From assembly GCA_024195265.1 (NCBI GenBank), contig JAJLRJ010000006.1, forward strand, positions 18,412,641 to 18,476,640: DNA of 64,000 nt, in the 5' to 3' direction. Shown here in pieces: positions 8,605 to 18,957 of the stretch. The notes under the pieces were generated by a model. That model searched no databases, was not told the origin of the DNA, and saw nothing but the letters and a program-made list of their open reading frames with translations. Made by a program: the position numbers and the translations under genes. Numbering within the stretch: the first letter of the stretch is position 1; the number at the start of each line of letters is the position of its first letter. This DNA is from Dendrophyllia cribrosa (Eukaryota; Cnidaria; Anthozoa; Scleractinia; Dendrophylliidae).

Positions 8605-9236
8605 TGATACCCCAAAAAGACCTTCCCGCTTTAATTGAGGATTACAAGGGACGTTTAACTGAAAGTCAACTCTTGAAAAAAGCGGCAACTACAGCTGCAA
8701 AACATGACTTACTGTTAAAGAATAAATCCATTCCAGATCCAATTGCAAATGCCTACTCAAAACCTATGGCACGTAAACTCAATCGATTGACCAAAAAGAT
8801 ATATAATTATCCTGGAATGGGACAAGGAAACGGTTCAACAAATGATGATGATGATGATGATGACGCTCCTTTGACAACAGGAACATTTGAGGAGTGGATG
8901 AAAACGGTAATAAAAGGAGCAACGCCAAAACGAAAAACAACAACAAAAGCAGCTTCGAAAGCCACAACATCGACACCAAAAAAAAGAGGACCAGTACCAA
9001 CAGTACGAAGAAAAGTTGACTTTAGTGAATTACCCTTTGCAAGCGAAAGTCCAGTTGAGAAAGAAGAGTTTTTGAAACATTTTGAAAAGAAATCAGCAAG
9101 AAAAACAAGAAAAATACTACTACAAAAGGTTGAGCCCAAGAAAAGAAAAACCGAAGTAGAACGATTAAAACAATTGCCTGGTTGGGAACCGTGGGATAAA
9201 CCCTTAAGACGAAAATTACATGGCAAGGACTTCTAA
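8589..9236 (+). CDS. Unknown basic Polinton protein with acidic run (215 aa)
   Basis: Intact frame of 215 aa; a second ATG at 8604 is equally plausible. It has a helical N-terminal domain (about 1-75), a run of seven aspartates near residue 90, a threonine/serine/lysine-rich linker and a basic C-terminal part (150-215). I do not recognise a family. It overlaps the preceding frame by 16 bp and the next gene by 17 bp. Charge layout suggests a nucleic-acid or virion-core associated protein; this is inference only. Confidence 0.6.
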   Translation: MEEVLMIPQKDLPALIEDYKGRLTESQLLKKAATTAAKHDLLLKNKSIPDPIANAYSKPMARKLNRLTKKIYNYPGMGQGNGSTNDDDDDDDAPLTTGTFEEWMKTVIKGATPKRKTTTKAASKATTSTPKKRGPVPTVRRKVDFSELPFASESPVEKEEFLKHFEKKSARKTRKILLQKVEPKKRKTEVERLKQLPGWEPWDKPLRRKLHGKDF

Positions 9237-9432
9237 ACGCAAGAGTGTCTCCAAACGAACGGAAAAGAGACGTTCAAGAAAAACAGGAGCAAGGAAACGA
9301 CGACAAAGGGGAGGAAAGTTTGATATCCAAAAAGCTTTGACGAAAACAGGGATTGAATTTCACGCGCCTACCATACGAAAAGGAAAACTAACCAAATATC
9401 AGTACCTTGGACCTGGGACTGATTGGGTATAA
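9220..9432 (+). CDS. Small basic protein with Q-R-G-G motif (70 aa)
   Basis: The highly basic N-terminus (residues 3-30) ends in Q29-R-G-G32 followed by K33, a candidate adenain cleavage site. It is followed by a less basic C-terminal domain ending in GPGTDWV. The frame overlaps the previous gene by 17 bp. The last codons run into a TATA-like stretch (GGGTATAAAA) that begins the regulatory-looking intergenic region. A core or DNA-binding virion peptide is likely by analogy. Confidence 0.55.
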   Translation: MARTSKRKSVSKRTEKRRSRKTGARKRRQRGGKFDIQKALTKTGIEFHAPTIRKGKLTKYQYLGPGTDWV

Positions 9433-10000
9433 AAAAACACGCTGTACCTGATTGGATCATTCACAACATAACATCCCACCAATTAGGGATAGCGTCACTT
9501 TCAATCCACCAATGAGCGATAGCGTCACTTTTAATACACCAATGAGCAATAGCTTTACTTAGACCCCTTCGTTTAAACAATAGATAGGGGGACCCCCTTT
9601 CGTTTTCATATTCTAATGAGATGGAGGTACAGAGCCTTGATTGGATATAAAAAAGCGACGCTATCCCTGATTGGATCTTTCACAAAATTGCATCATTCTT
9701 TGCATTCTCTAAAAACAAGTTACAGACACATGAGTCGCAGAGAAGATATATCAAGTCATTGAAGCGGAACAAGTTGAAAGCAAACTACAAGAATTGACTA
9801 CGCATTTAAAAGAGACGCAAGCGTTGGTGAATGCAAGTTTGATAAATATCCTTTATTAAAAAAGTGTGAATACTTTTTCCTAATCTTCAAGCGCTTCCTA
9901 CAACAAAGGAAACATCGGGAGGATCCTGTCCTTAACGCTTTAATTCAACATATAACCTCTAAGTGACGCGATCGCTCATTGATGGATTAAAAGTGACGCT
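9433..10000. promoter_or_regulatory. Intergenic control-like region with repeats in both orientations
   Basis: The only long gap between Polinton genes (568 bp). A unit containing CCAAT and GATAGCGTCACTTT recurs as direct copies at about 9477-9560. Inverted copies appear at about 9650-9676 (GCGACGCTATCCCTGATTGG) and 9961-10000, the last running into the PolB start codon. TATA-like boxes sit at about 9428-9436 and 9645-9655, each followed by a similar ctgattggat block. CCAAT plus TATA suggest promoter activity for PolB, and inverted units could also serve replication or bidirectional control. No direct proof. Confidence 0.5.
9734..9859 (+). pseudogene. Short coiled-coil-like open frame, possible gene relic
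   Basis: A 42-codon open frame (QVIEAEQVESKLQELTTHLK-type composition) without its own ATG. An ATG at 9730 is out of frame with it by one base, so a frameshifted micro-gene is possible. Low confidence because of length. Confidence 0.2.
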
Positions 10001-13000
10001 ATGGAAAGATTCGACCATATGGATTCGTTTGATAATGAGGAAGATGATGATAACTTTTGTAATTTGGCAATGGACAAGTATGAGCAAAATGACACGGGTT
10101 TTGAATTTGAAATGATACCTCATGTTGATCGACGCGCAAGAAAATTTGGAGTGCATCGCCGTGTGTTTACAACTCGCTTAACTCAACGAGGTGGAGGTGA
10201 TCTTTCTTCCATTCCACATGCCCATATTGCAGGAATGATTGAAGGTGCCTTGCAACGCGCCATCAATACACAAATTTTACAAGAACCAGACGTCAATGTA
10301 AATGATTTTTTGAGTGTCAACATGTCTTCCAACCGATTAAGACACGCACATCAATCGCATTTAATTCGTGTGAGTGAATGGTTGAGTGGAACCGAACCAG
10401 CCGAACGTTTATTGCAAAAACTGAGTCAAGTATTGAACTCCAATGAACAGTTTGCCCTCGATGATACATTTCATATTGAAGTCACTCATATCAGACAACC
10501 AGGCAGAGGAAGCGGTCGAAAACGATTAAAATTGGGAACAAAACATATCGACGAAATGTTAAAATCTAAAACAAGCGTCATTTGCATAAACAATGACGAT
10601 GAACTATGTTGTGCCAGAGCTTTAGTCACAGTCAAAGCTAAGAAAGACAATCATCCACAATATGACAGCATCAAGCGTGGACGATCCATTCAAGAAAAAT
10701 TAGCAAAAGCATTACATCAACAAGCCCGTGTACCTGAAGGTCCTTGTGGAATAGGAGAACGTGAATTATTCCAAATAGCGTTGTCTGACTATCAAATTGT
10801 GGTCGTCTCGGTTGAACACGGCTATCAAATCATTTACAAAGGACCCACTCAACCTGAAGATAAACAATTGATTTTAATTAAAGTAAAAGACCATTATCAC
10901 GCTTGTCATTCTTTGAAAGGCTTTTTTGGAAAAGTCTACTTTTGTTTAGAGTGCGAAAAAGGGTTCAATGTAAATGATTACACTCATCATCAATGCAAGG
11001 GAAAAATTTGTTTCGCATGTCATCAACACCATTGTAGAGATTTCAAAACAACTGCCCCGAAAACAAACTTGAAATGTCAAGACTGTCATCGCTTGTTTTT
11101 TGGACCAACTTGTTGGGAGAATCATAAACTATTCACAAGAACCCCTGGAAAAAAAGCCACTGACACAAAACAAAACGTCTGTTACACACACAAACGTTGT
11201 CATCAATGCGGAAAAATATTCACTGAACAAGAAGTGAAAAAAGGTCATATGTGTGGTTATGGAAGATGTCCGAGTTGTCGTGAGTACATCAATTTGAATA
11301 CGCATCAATGTTATTTGCAACCCGTCGAAGAAGAGGAACAAAAACGAAAACGGAAAAAGAGAAAACGAGGTGCTGCAGCAGGTTTAATGACACTTCGTGC
11401 AAATGACCCTGACTTGGATGATGACGAACCACCTCCACCACCGCCATTATTCGTATACTTTGACATTGAAGCACGACAAGAACACGGACAGCACGAAGCC
11501 AACTTACTATGCGCGGAACGAGAAGATGAGGATGAAACATTTACCTTTCAGGGGGACAATTGTGTAGAAGAATTTTTAGACTGGTTACGTCAACAAAGCA
11601 GAACAGACGACCCTGATGTTAATCGAACTGTCTTTTGCATTGCGCATAACTTTCAAGGATACGATAGTTACTTTATTTTAGATGAATTTTACAAACAAAT
11701 GATCTGTCCTGATCAAATCGTCAATGGAGCAAAGATCATTTCCATGCAAGTCAACACGCTTTGTTTCCTTGATTCCATGTCGTTTCTACAAATGCCTCTG
11801 TCTGGTTTCACCAAAGCCTTTGGATTGACTGAACTGAAAAAAGGTTTTTTTCCACATTTCTTCAACACTCAAGAGAATCAAGATTACATCGGACAAATAC
11901 CATCGAAAGATTATTATGACCCTGAAGGTATGAAACCCGAACGGAAAAAAGAATTTGAAAAATGGTACAAAGCCAAACACAAAGAAAGTTATGAATTTAA
12001 TTTTCAAGAAGAATTAGTCGCTTACTGTCAATCTGATGTCAGGTTACTGAAAGAGGGATGTATGCGCTTTCAAAAAGAATTTCAACAGTTAGCAGGATTC
12101 AACCCTATGGAAAAATGTATCACCATTGCCTCCGCTTGCAATCGCTATTACCGAAAAATTTGTCTCCAACCACGCACCATTGCCTCGGAACCAATGCGGG
12201 GATGGCATGGTAAAGGAAAACCTCATTCTCATTCATCCTTAGAATGGTTATATTGGATGGACCATCAATTAAAAGGAAACTCCAACATTAACCGAATCCA
12301 ACATGCAGGAAATCAAGGTGAAAGAAAAATACAAACTAAAAATGGAAAATTCATTTTTGTGGATGGGTATGATGCAACAACTAACACAGTCTACGAGTTT
12401 GACGGGTGCTACTGGCACGGACACGAAAAATGCTTTCCAAATAGGGATTCATGTTTCCATAACAAACTGCATGACATGACCATGCGAGATGTTTATCTCA
12501 ATACCATGGAACGAAAAAAACAAATTGAAGAATCTGGATTCCATCTCATTTCCATCTGGGAATGTGAATGGAAAGAAATGAAAGAATCAAACATCAACGT
12601 TCAAAACTTTTTAACTGACTTAAATCTCATCGCCCGCTTAGAAGCAAGGGATGCCTTCTTTGGGGGGAGAACCAACGCTGTAAAATTATACCACAAAACA
12701 GAAGCAGAAGAAGAAATTCATTACTATGACTACACATCCTTGTATCCATGGGTCAACAAATATTGCAAGTACCCTGTTGGACACCCCATCATCATCACTC
12801 AACCACATCACTTAACAAACCTAAATGATTATTTTGGGCTGGTAAAATGCACCATTGTACCACCCACAGATTTGTATCATCCGGTCTTGCCATATCGAAC
12901 TGGTGGTAAATTAGTGTTCCCCTTATGTCGAACATGCGTAGAAACTCAATTAAAATACAAAGTATTGGAAAGAACTCAAGACTGTCCTCACTCTGAGGAT

Positions 13001-14324
13001 GAGCGAGCTCTCACTGGTACTTGGTGTACCCCCGAAATACAAGAAGCCATAGCACAAGGGTATGTCATGAAGAAAATCTACGAAATATGGCACTTTCCTC
13101 AACAAAGCAATCACTTGTTCCGAGACTATGTAGATACATTTCTCAAAATCAAACAAGAAGCGTCTGGTTGGCCAAAAGATGTTGGCACGGATCCAGTCAA
13201 ACAACAACAATACATTGATGATTACAAACAACATGAAGGTATCCAATTAGAACATGATAAAATCCAAACCAATCCAGGTCAACGTTCCTTAGCAAAAATG
13301 ATGCTAAACAGTTTTTGGGGAAAGTTTGGTCAACAGTCCAATAAATGTCGCGTGGAACCCATGACAAGTCCTTCCAAGTTTTTTCAATTGTTAAACGACG
13401 ATTCACTTAATTTACATAATATACGAGTCGTGAACGAAGAAATGATTGAAGTGGTCTTCAACAATCAACCAGAATCGGATCCTGTTCAAATAAACACTAA
13501 CATTTTCATTGCATGCTTTACAACATGTTAGGAAATTATCTCGGAGAATTCACCAACGAACTCGATGAAAATGATTTCATTGTGGAGTTTGCTTCAGGAG
13601 GACCGAAAAATTACGGATATACAACAAACAAAGGAAAAGTAGAATGCAAAGTCAGAGGGTTCAAGTTTGGTCAACAGTCCAATAAATGTCGCGTGGAACC
13701 CATGACAAGTCCTTCCAAGTTTTTTCAATTGTTAAACGACGATTCACTTAATTTACATAATATACGAGTCGTGAACGAAGAAATGATTGAAGTGGTCTTC
13801 AACAATCAACCAGAATCGGAACCTGTTCAAATAAACACTAACATTTTCATTGCATGCTTTACAACATGTTAGGAAATTATCTCGGAGAATTCACCAACGA
13901 ACTCGATGAAAATGATTTCATTGTGGAGTTTGCTTCAGGAGGACCGAAAAATTACGGATATACAACAAACAAAGGAAAAGTAGAATGCAAAGTCAGAGGG
14001 TTCAATTTAAATTCACGAGGACATGAACAATTAAATTTTCAAATTTTACGTGACAATGTCAAAGCAGAACTTCAACAGCCTGAGAAAGAAGCAAGATCCA
14101 TTCCCATTTGGAATCCTTTCAAGATAACAAGAGACAATAAGAAAAAACAACTCAATACAGAAACAGAAATAAAACGATACCAATTAGTGTTCGATAAAAG
14201 GGTTGTTGACCCCAACACTTTTTATTCGTATCCTTATGGTTACAATGCGTGTGCATTTAATAATCAAGATGAGTGTAACGTAAACATTTTAGCCGATTTA
14301 ACTTCATTTGTAGAGGGATTTTAA
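10001..14324 (+). pseudogene. Family B DNA polymerase (protein-primed type), motif C region lost, 3' end duplicated
   Basis: Starts at ATG 10001. After an N-terminal domain and a cysteine/histidine-rich zinc-binding region (about residues 310-440) come the exonuclease motifs: D488-I-E490, N550 to D555 (NFQGYD), and Y675 to D679. Polymerase motif A follows (D910, SLYP 913-916), then motif B (K1099, N1103-S-F-W-G1107). The frame stops at 13529-13531, just after the FTTC block. The sequence that follows resumes in another frame with the region normally downstream of motif C (LGNYLGEF, then NDFIVEFASGG). The YxDTDS metal-binding motif C is found nowhere, so a deletion with frameshift removed it. 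A 341-bp tandem duplication (13322-13662 and 13663-14003) then repeated the damaged junction. The last open frame ends at 14324. The product should be inactive as a replicase. Confidence 0.9.
13322..14003. repeat. 341-bp tandem duplication inside PolB
   Basis: Bases 13322-13662 and 13663-14003 are nearly identical. The one difference I noticed is T versus A in cggatcctg/cggaacctg near 13479 and 13820. 341 is not a multiple of three, so it adds another frame change. Both units contain the motif C deletion junction, so the deletion is older. Confidence 0.92.
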
Positions 14325-14339
14325 AAGTGTGCGAATAAA

Positions 14340-14880
14340 AAAAAAAACTGTCGATCAAATGACGTCACACCCTTTGATAACTTCACACTGCTTCTTTCTG
14401 ATCGGTCCATTTGGGTCACGTGTGTCAAATACCCGTCTCTTATTGGCTAGTCCCTAATTCGAACCCGGGACCCTACGCATGCAAGGAGTTATGTCCCCAT
14501 TATAATAATAATCCACCACAAATTCCCAACTTCATTCCACTTCCTCGACTCTGATTGGTCCATTTTTTTACCTGTCAATCAAATGACGTCAGACCCTCTC
14601 GTGACGTCACCTGCTGCTTTCTGATTGGTCCATTTGGGTCACGTGTGCCAAATACTCTTCTCCTATTGGTTAGGCCTTCTCATTACAATAACAATCCACC
14701 ACAAATTCCCAACTTCATTCCACTTCCTCGTCTCTGATTGGTCCATTTTTTCACCTGTCAATCAAATGACGTCAGACCCTCTCGTGACGTCACCTGCTGC
14801 TTTCTGATTGGTCCATTTGGGTCACGTGTGCCAAATACTCTTTTCCTATTGGTTAGGCCCCGAACCGACTCCTATTACTA
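14340..14880. repeat. About 183-bp repeats rich in CRE, E-box and CCAAT motifs at the Polinton right end
   Basis: Two complete units start at about 14551 and 14734 (period 183 bp), and an earlier diverged unit occupies about 14345-14550. Each carries TGACGTCA palindromes, gggtCACGTGtg and several ctgattggtcc (inverted CCAAT) boxes. The array sits between PolB and host DNA, where the terminal inverted repeat of a Polinton is expected, so it is probably (part of) the right terminal repeat and may be a promoter/enhancer. The left terminal repeat needed to prove this is outside the window. Confidence 0.6.
14452..14505 (-). other. tRNA 3'-half-like fragment (alanine-type) inside the array
   Basis: On the minus strand this reads CTCCTTGCATGCGTAGGGT followed by CCCGGGTTCGAAT. 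That resembles the anticodon arm (TGC), variable loop and T-arm/B-box of an alanine tRNA, without a convincing acceptor stem or D-arm. It is present only in the first repeat unit. A tRNA-derived SINE or retroposed fragment is the likely origin; not a functional tRNA. Confidence 0.35.
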
Positions 14881-15438
14881 CCTATGGGAACCCTTGACAA
14901 GTTATACATTATCATGATTATACGAAATAATTTTAAATTCTTTTTGTTAACAAAGCGCGGCCTTGAGACCTGAGGCGATATAGTGATTACGTTTTCATCG
15001 TATATGACGTTGTATATGTTGCGTTATGCAGGCAAGATATTTTTTTTTGCAAAATCACGGGCATGAGTAAAAAACAAACAAATAAGATCTAGATTTTCTT
15101 ACAAGAGAGTTCTGAAAATCAGATACAGTGGAACACCCTTAATACAGATACCTTCGGTACCGCCGTAAAAATTGTCCGTATTTAATACTGAGGTGTCCGT
15201 AGACCTCCGTATTACAGTAAGCGGGGAAAATTAAGAGAAGATATATCCGCTTTAATTCTACCGGGACCTTGAAAACTGACCGAAATAACGAGAAAGCGGG
15301 ATTCATTTGAACCAACATGGAGATGTGATCAAACATCAATAAATTATTGACACTACGCTGCAAAATTCGTTGGCCTACCTTCTAGCACATACTCCGCAGT
15401 CTGTGATTAAGTAGTGGAAATTTTACATAACAATATAC

Positions 15439-18109
15439 CTGCTTTCAAGTATTCCTCTCCATATTCTTCCTTTAGCTCGTCATTCAGGTTTTCCCAGCCC
15501 TCCTTGAAGACTCTTTCAATGTTGGACGGTTGATTGATGTTGGTACTAAATGCACCTGGTTCCACAATACTCACTAGTACCCCCCAGGGATTCATTTCTC
15601 GTCTCAACGCATCCGAAAACGCCTCCACGCCATATTTGGTTACACTATAGGATGATAATAATGAGGGAGAGACACGACCTGTGTTTTATTGAAAGCAGGA
15701 GAAATAAAAAACAATGAGAAACAAACAAAAAGCTACCCTGCATCTTCATTCTTATGAACGACAAAGCCTTCTTCTTTCACCAAGTAAATGCCCCAATATC
15801 AGAATAATTATTATTTACACACATGCTTCTCTGATATAAATGAACGTTAAGTCGCCATTTGCAATTTTTGATTCGCAGACCAATCAGAGGATTGAGCGAA
15901 GACTCAGAGCTATCAATTCTTGGTTTTCACGTGACGTCATTAAATTCTGAAATCAAAAATCGCTTAGCCTGCTTAACTTTGATTGTCACCACATGAAAGA
16001 CATCCTTAAAGCGTATCTGTTCACAAATTTCCAGCTAGATAACTTCATTTGTGATGAAAATACATCATGTTGAACTTTCGAGATTTCCGCCCTACGTGAC
16101 ATCAAGATGGCGGCGTGACAAAGTTGTCAAGCTCGAAAAAAGGTCTTTTCTGGAAATTTTTTGCCGTTTAAACAGTTTAAGTATTGAGAGAGATGTTTAT
16201 GGAAATATATACTAGCTTCGTAAAGAAAGGCCAATCCCCTTTATAGCAAAAGTGAGTGCCAGATGTTTTCCCCGTTTTACAGCCGCCATGTTGGTGCCCA
16301 TATGACTGGGCACCAACATGGCGTCTCCATACTAAGCTCTATAAATTTGCGTAAAATGTTTCCGCGTATAACTCAGGAACGGTAAATCGCACAGACCTGA
16401 AATTTGGATATATTGTTTATTTATTAACATTTTATAACATGTGAATTTATCAGCTTTTTTCATCGGATGGTTTTGGATTTATTTTTTGACGGCGTGACAG
16501 TGAAAACCAGCAATAGATGGTTATGAAGCCACTTACATAACGTGACTTACCAGCGACACTTGCTAAATTCACAACTCGTCCCCGAGCCTTCTTGACAAGT
16601 GGAAGAAAGGTTTTAGTCATACCAATCAGTCCCCACAGATTTACGTCTGCAGTACTTTTAAATATGCTCAGCGGAGTCCATTCGATTGGAAGCACACTCC
16701 CAACTCCAGCATTGTTCACCAGGCCCCACAGGCCGCCTGTAAAATACAACAATTGGAACGGCTCTTATATTTATATTATATTTATATTTATGTAACTGTT
16801 TTCAATATATGGCAATAAACTTGAACTTGAACTATTGTTAAAAGTATATTAAAAAATATAATTATAATAATTGAAAAAATCAGTACCGAATAAATAGAAA
16901 AGATAAAGGAGCAGGAACAATGGCAATACGACATGAGCAAGGCACGTGTATGCGTATCACTCATATATCGTTTTTCTGTTGTTTGGGACATTCTATTAAC
17001 GAGTTTATCTCGCCTTTAGACGACTACAAGGTCCACAAGTTCTTTGCTCGATCCGCAGTTTCGCGCCCTACCAGATGATAAAGACGGGAATAAGTGTCAA
17101 CGTTCGTGCGCGATTTTGCAAACCAGGATAGGATAATTCCATTAATCAGGGGTAAATAATGAGAAAAGAGAGTGGAGCAGGAACATCTGTTATTTTACAT
17201 CTATCAGTATCAAGAGAAAATGAGAAATAGCCAAGGTAGATGGCTGTTTATCGCTCGTGTCATACACTGTATACAAGAAAATGACGAATAAATGATAGGA
17301 TACAATTTTCCTGTTGTTAAAGATTCTATTGTAGAGTTTTGTTTGTCTGTGGTCAATTCCAAGACCTTGCGTGAATAGCGCCCTAACACACGACAAGAGT
17401 GGCTGTTAGCTGTTTCGTGCTTGATGAACCAGGACAAGAGTGCTAGTAAATAAGAAATTTCTGATATTGGACTCTGGTAAAACTCGTGTCGGTCAAGTAC
17501 CCGACATTCCAGTAGATTGTTTATGAATAAGTTATGCAAGACACTGTGAATCGGTTGAGTGCCCAATTCTTCAAAATTATTCTTCGGGAGTTATATACAA
17601 ATATAAAAACTCTTGGTTATCTCTGTGTGATGTTAAGTACTAGTTATTGGCAACAAAGTAGCCTGGCAAGTTAGTTGCCTTAGTTCTTCGAAAGAATCCT
17701 GCAGTTGAAGAGTAATTTCGGTATCTAACAAGATTTGATTTTAAGTCATGAACACTCACTGACCTTCGCGCTCAACCAGCTTCTTGACTTTATCAAAAAC
17801 TTGTTTAATCTGCTCTGACTTTGTCACATCCAACTGAAATGTTTTCAGTTTGTCGCTCGTCACTGATTTCAAACTCTGTTCTCCTTCTTTCGTCAAACAA
17901 GTCGCTAACACGCAAACTCCCATCTTGTCCAGTCCAATGGCTGTAGCTCGACCGAAGCCCGAGTCGCAGCCCGTAATGAGAACATACTTTCCCTTAATGT
18001 TAAGTTTAGCTTTTGGTTTAAAATGATTTAACAGCAAAATAGTAAAAATGCCAATTATGGGCAGCAAGATCCAAGATAGAGACAAGCTTCCTGCAGTGCC
18101 GGCATCCAT
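15439..18109 (-). CDS. SDR9C-type short-chain dehydrogenase/reductase, copy A, exons 1-3 (last exon missing)
   Basis: Minus-strand gene. Exons are 18109-17764 (donor GTCAGT), 16736-16551 (acceptor TTTTACAG, donor GTAAGT) and 15678-15439 (acceptor AAACACAG, donor GTATAT), all phase 1. The protein has an N-terminal membrane anchor (about residues 10-28), the cofactor motif T46-G-x-x-x-G-x-G53, NNAG at 123-126, a catalytic Ser near 175 and Y188-S-V-T-K192. This is the layout of the retinol dehydrogenase / 17-beta-HSD6-like SDR9C family, NAD-dependent oxidoreductases of the endoplasmic reticulum acting on retinoids or steroids; the substrate is not deducible. The fourth exon present in copy B has no counterpart here, because homology ends at the Polinton. 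It may lie beyond the element's left end or be lost. Confidence 0.85.
15921..16509. mobile_element. MITE with TGGTTTTCAC termini, inserted in SDR copy A intron 2
   Basis: 589-bp insertion absent from the corresponding intron of copy B (empty site around ctatcaatagatgg near 47440). Ends are TGGTTTTCAC(gtgacgtca) and (cgtgaca)GTGAAAACCA, imperfect inverted repeats. The target duplication is unclear (caat on both sides). No coding capacity seen. Confidence 0.7.
16737..17763 (-). other. Intron 1 of SDR copy A
   Basis: Noncoding. Near the acceptor it has a retroposon-like tail ggcaataaacttgaacttgaac shared with copy B, and otherwise low-complexity AT-rich sequence. It preserves pre-insertion sites for four copy B insertions. 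Confidence 0.7.
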
Positions 18110-18294
18110 TACAAGGTACGAGTTCGTAGCGCATTTGTTTGGGTAGCGGTAACTGGGACATCCGCTGACACTACATCATTATCCAACCTGACTTACATGT
18201 ATAACGTCTGGCGAACCATAACAGTCGCACTCAATCCAACGAACCAATCAGAACTCGTAATAGATACCTGCAGCCGTGCGGGAAATATTTTTAA

Positions 18295-18923
18295 AGACCC
18301 ATTGACACTTACCGTGATGCACCGCCGTTGTTTATTTTGATCTGGACCCAGATAAATTCTCTCGCGAAGTGAAATTTTGGCCTCTCATCTCCAGGAAGAA
18401 ATGAACACTGAGTTTGAAAATTCGTTCGACATTTCGCTCAACCCGCTGAAATGTAGCTCCTGTCGCCAAGGTAGTTTCCTCCGCTTCGAAAGTTCGCATC
18501 GAAGTTTTCACGTCGAGGGACGCGAAAAACCTCCTGCTAATTTAACCTTAAAAAGTCGATGCCGCTTAAAACAAAACCTCCAGTAAGCAGAGAAGTGTTT
18601 GTATTTTGTGGGCTGTTCTGTCGGCGTATCTGATTTGCATCGGGCATAATTAGTGAGCTCCGCTTGCGGACTGGACGTTTTATCGGCTTCAAAAGTTTGC
18701 ATCGAAAACAATTCGACGGCAAGGGGCGGGGGAAACCTCCTTCAAGACCCTTCAACTACCATGGAATAGTTCACATAGATCCTGGCAAAAACGACTCCGC
18801 CGGCGAGCCGAGAAGTTTTGAATTTTTTCTGTTGTTTACATCTCTAGGGAGCACGGCAGTTCATTCCGTTCGAACGGTCATATATCGATGGTAAGATTCA
18901 AATATAAACTTACAGCCCAGGCA

Positions 18924-18957
<34 letters not shown>

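Larger units (their letters stand above)
1..14880 (+). mobile_element. Endogenous Polinton/Maverick (adintovirus-like), right-hand part, damaged
   Basis: The co-oriented set of integrase, two penton-like proteins, basic core peptides, double-jelly-roll type capsid protein, adenain-like protease, FtsK/A32-type ATPase and PolB is the hallmark gene set of Polintons/adintoviruses. The left end and left terminal repeat lie outside the window, since the integrase is cut at base 1. The right boundary is inferred. From about 14900 the DNA matches the paralogous host segment near 46068, so the element should end between the PolB stop (14324) and about 14900. I could not define the exact right terminus or the 6-bp target duplication expected for Polintons. 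Genes are tightly packed, often with stop-start overlaps. Three genes are visibly broken, so this copy is unlikely to be autonomous. Confidence 0.93.
14900..18111. repeat. Segmental duplication, copy A
   Basis: Matches the larger copy B (about 46068-54572) in the same orientation, covering three SDR exons, their introns and downstream sequence. Left homology begins near gttatacat (about 14900 and 46068). Right homology ends at the SDR start codon, after which the 5' flanks differ completely. Copy B is longer because of at least four insertions absent here; copy A has one insertion (15921-16509) absent from B. An old Tigger-like relic (about 15120-15310) is in both copies. Confidence 0.9.

Noticed and set aside
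13513..13872. Separate genes at 13513-13872 and 13854-14324
   Set aside because: They are parts of PolB exposed by the deletion and the 341-bp tandem duplication; their ATGs are internal codons.
14452..14505. Functional tRNA-Ala gene
   Set aside because: Only the anticodon-to-T-arm half is visible; no D-arm or acceptor stem complement found.
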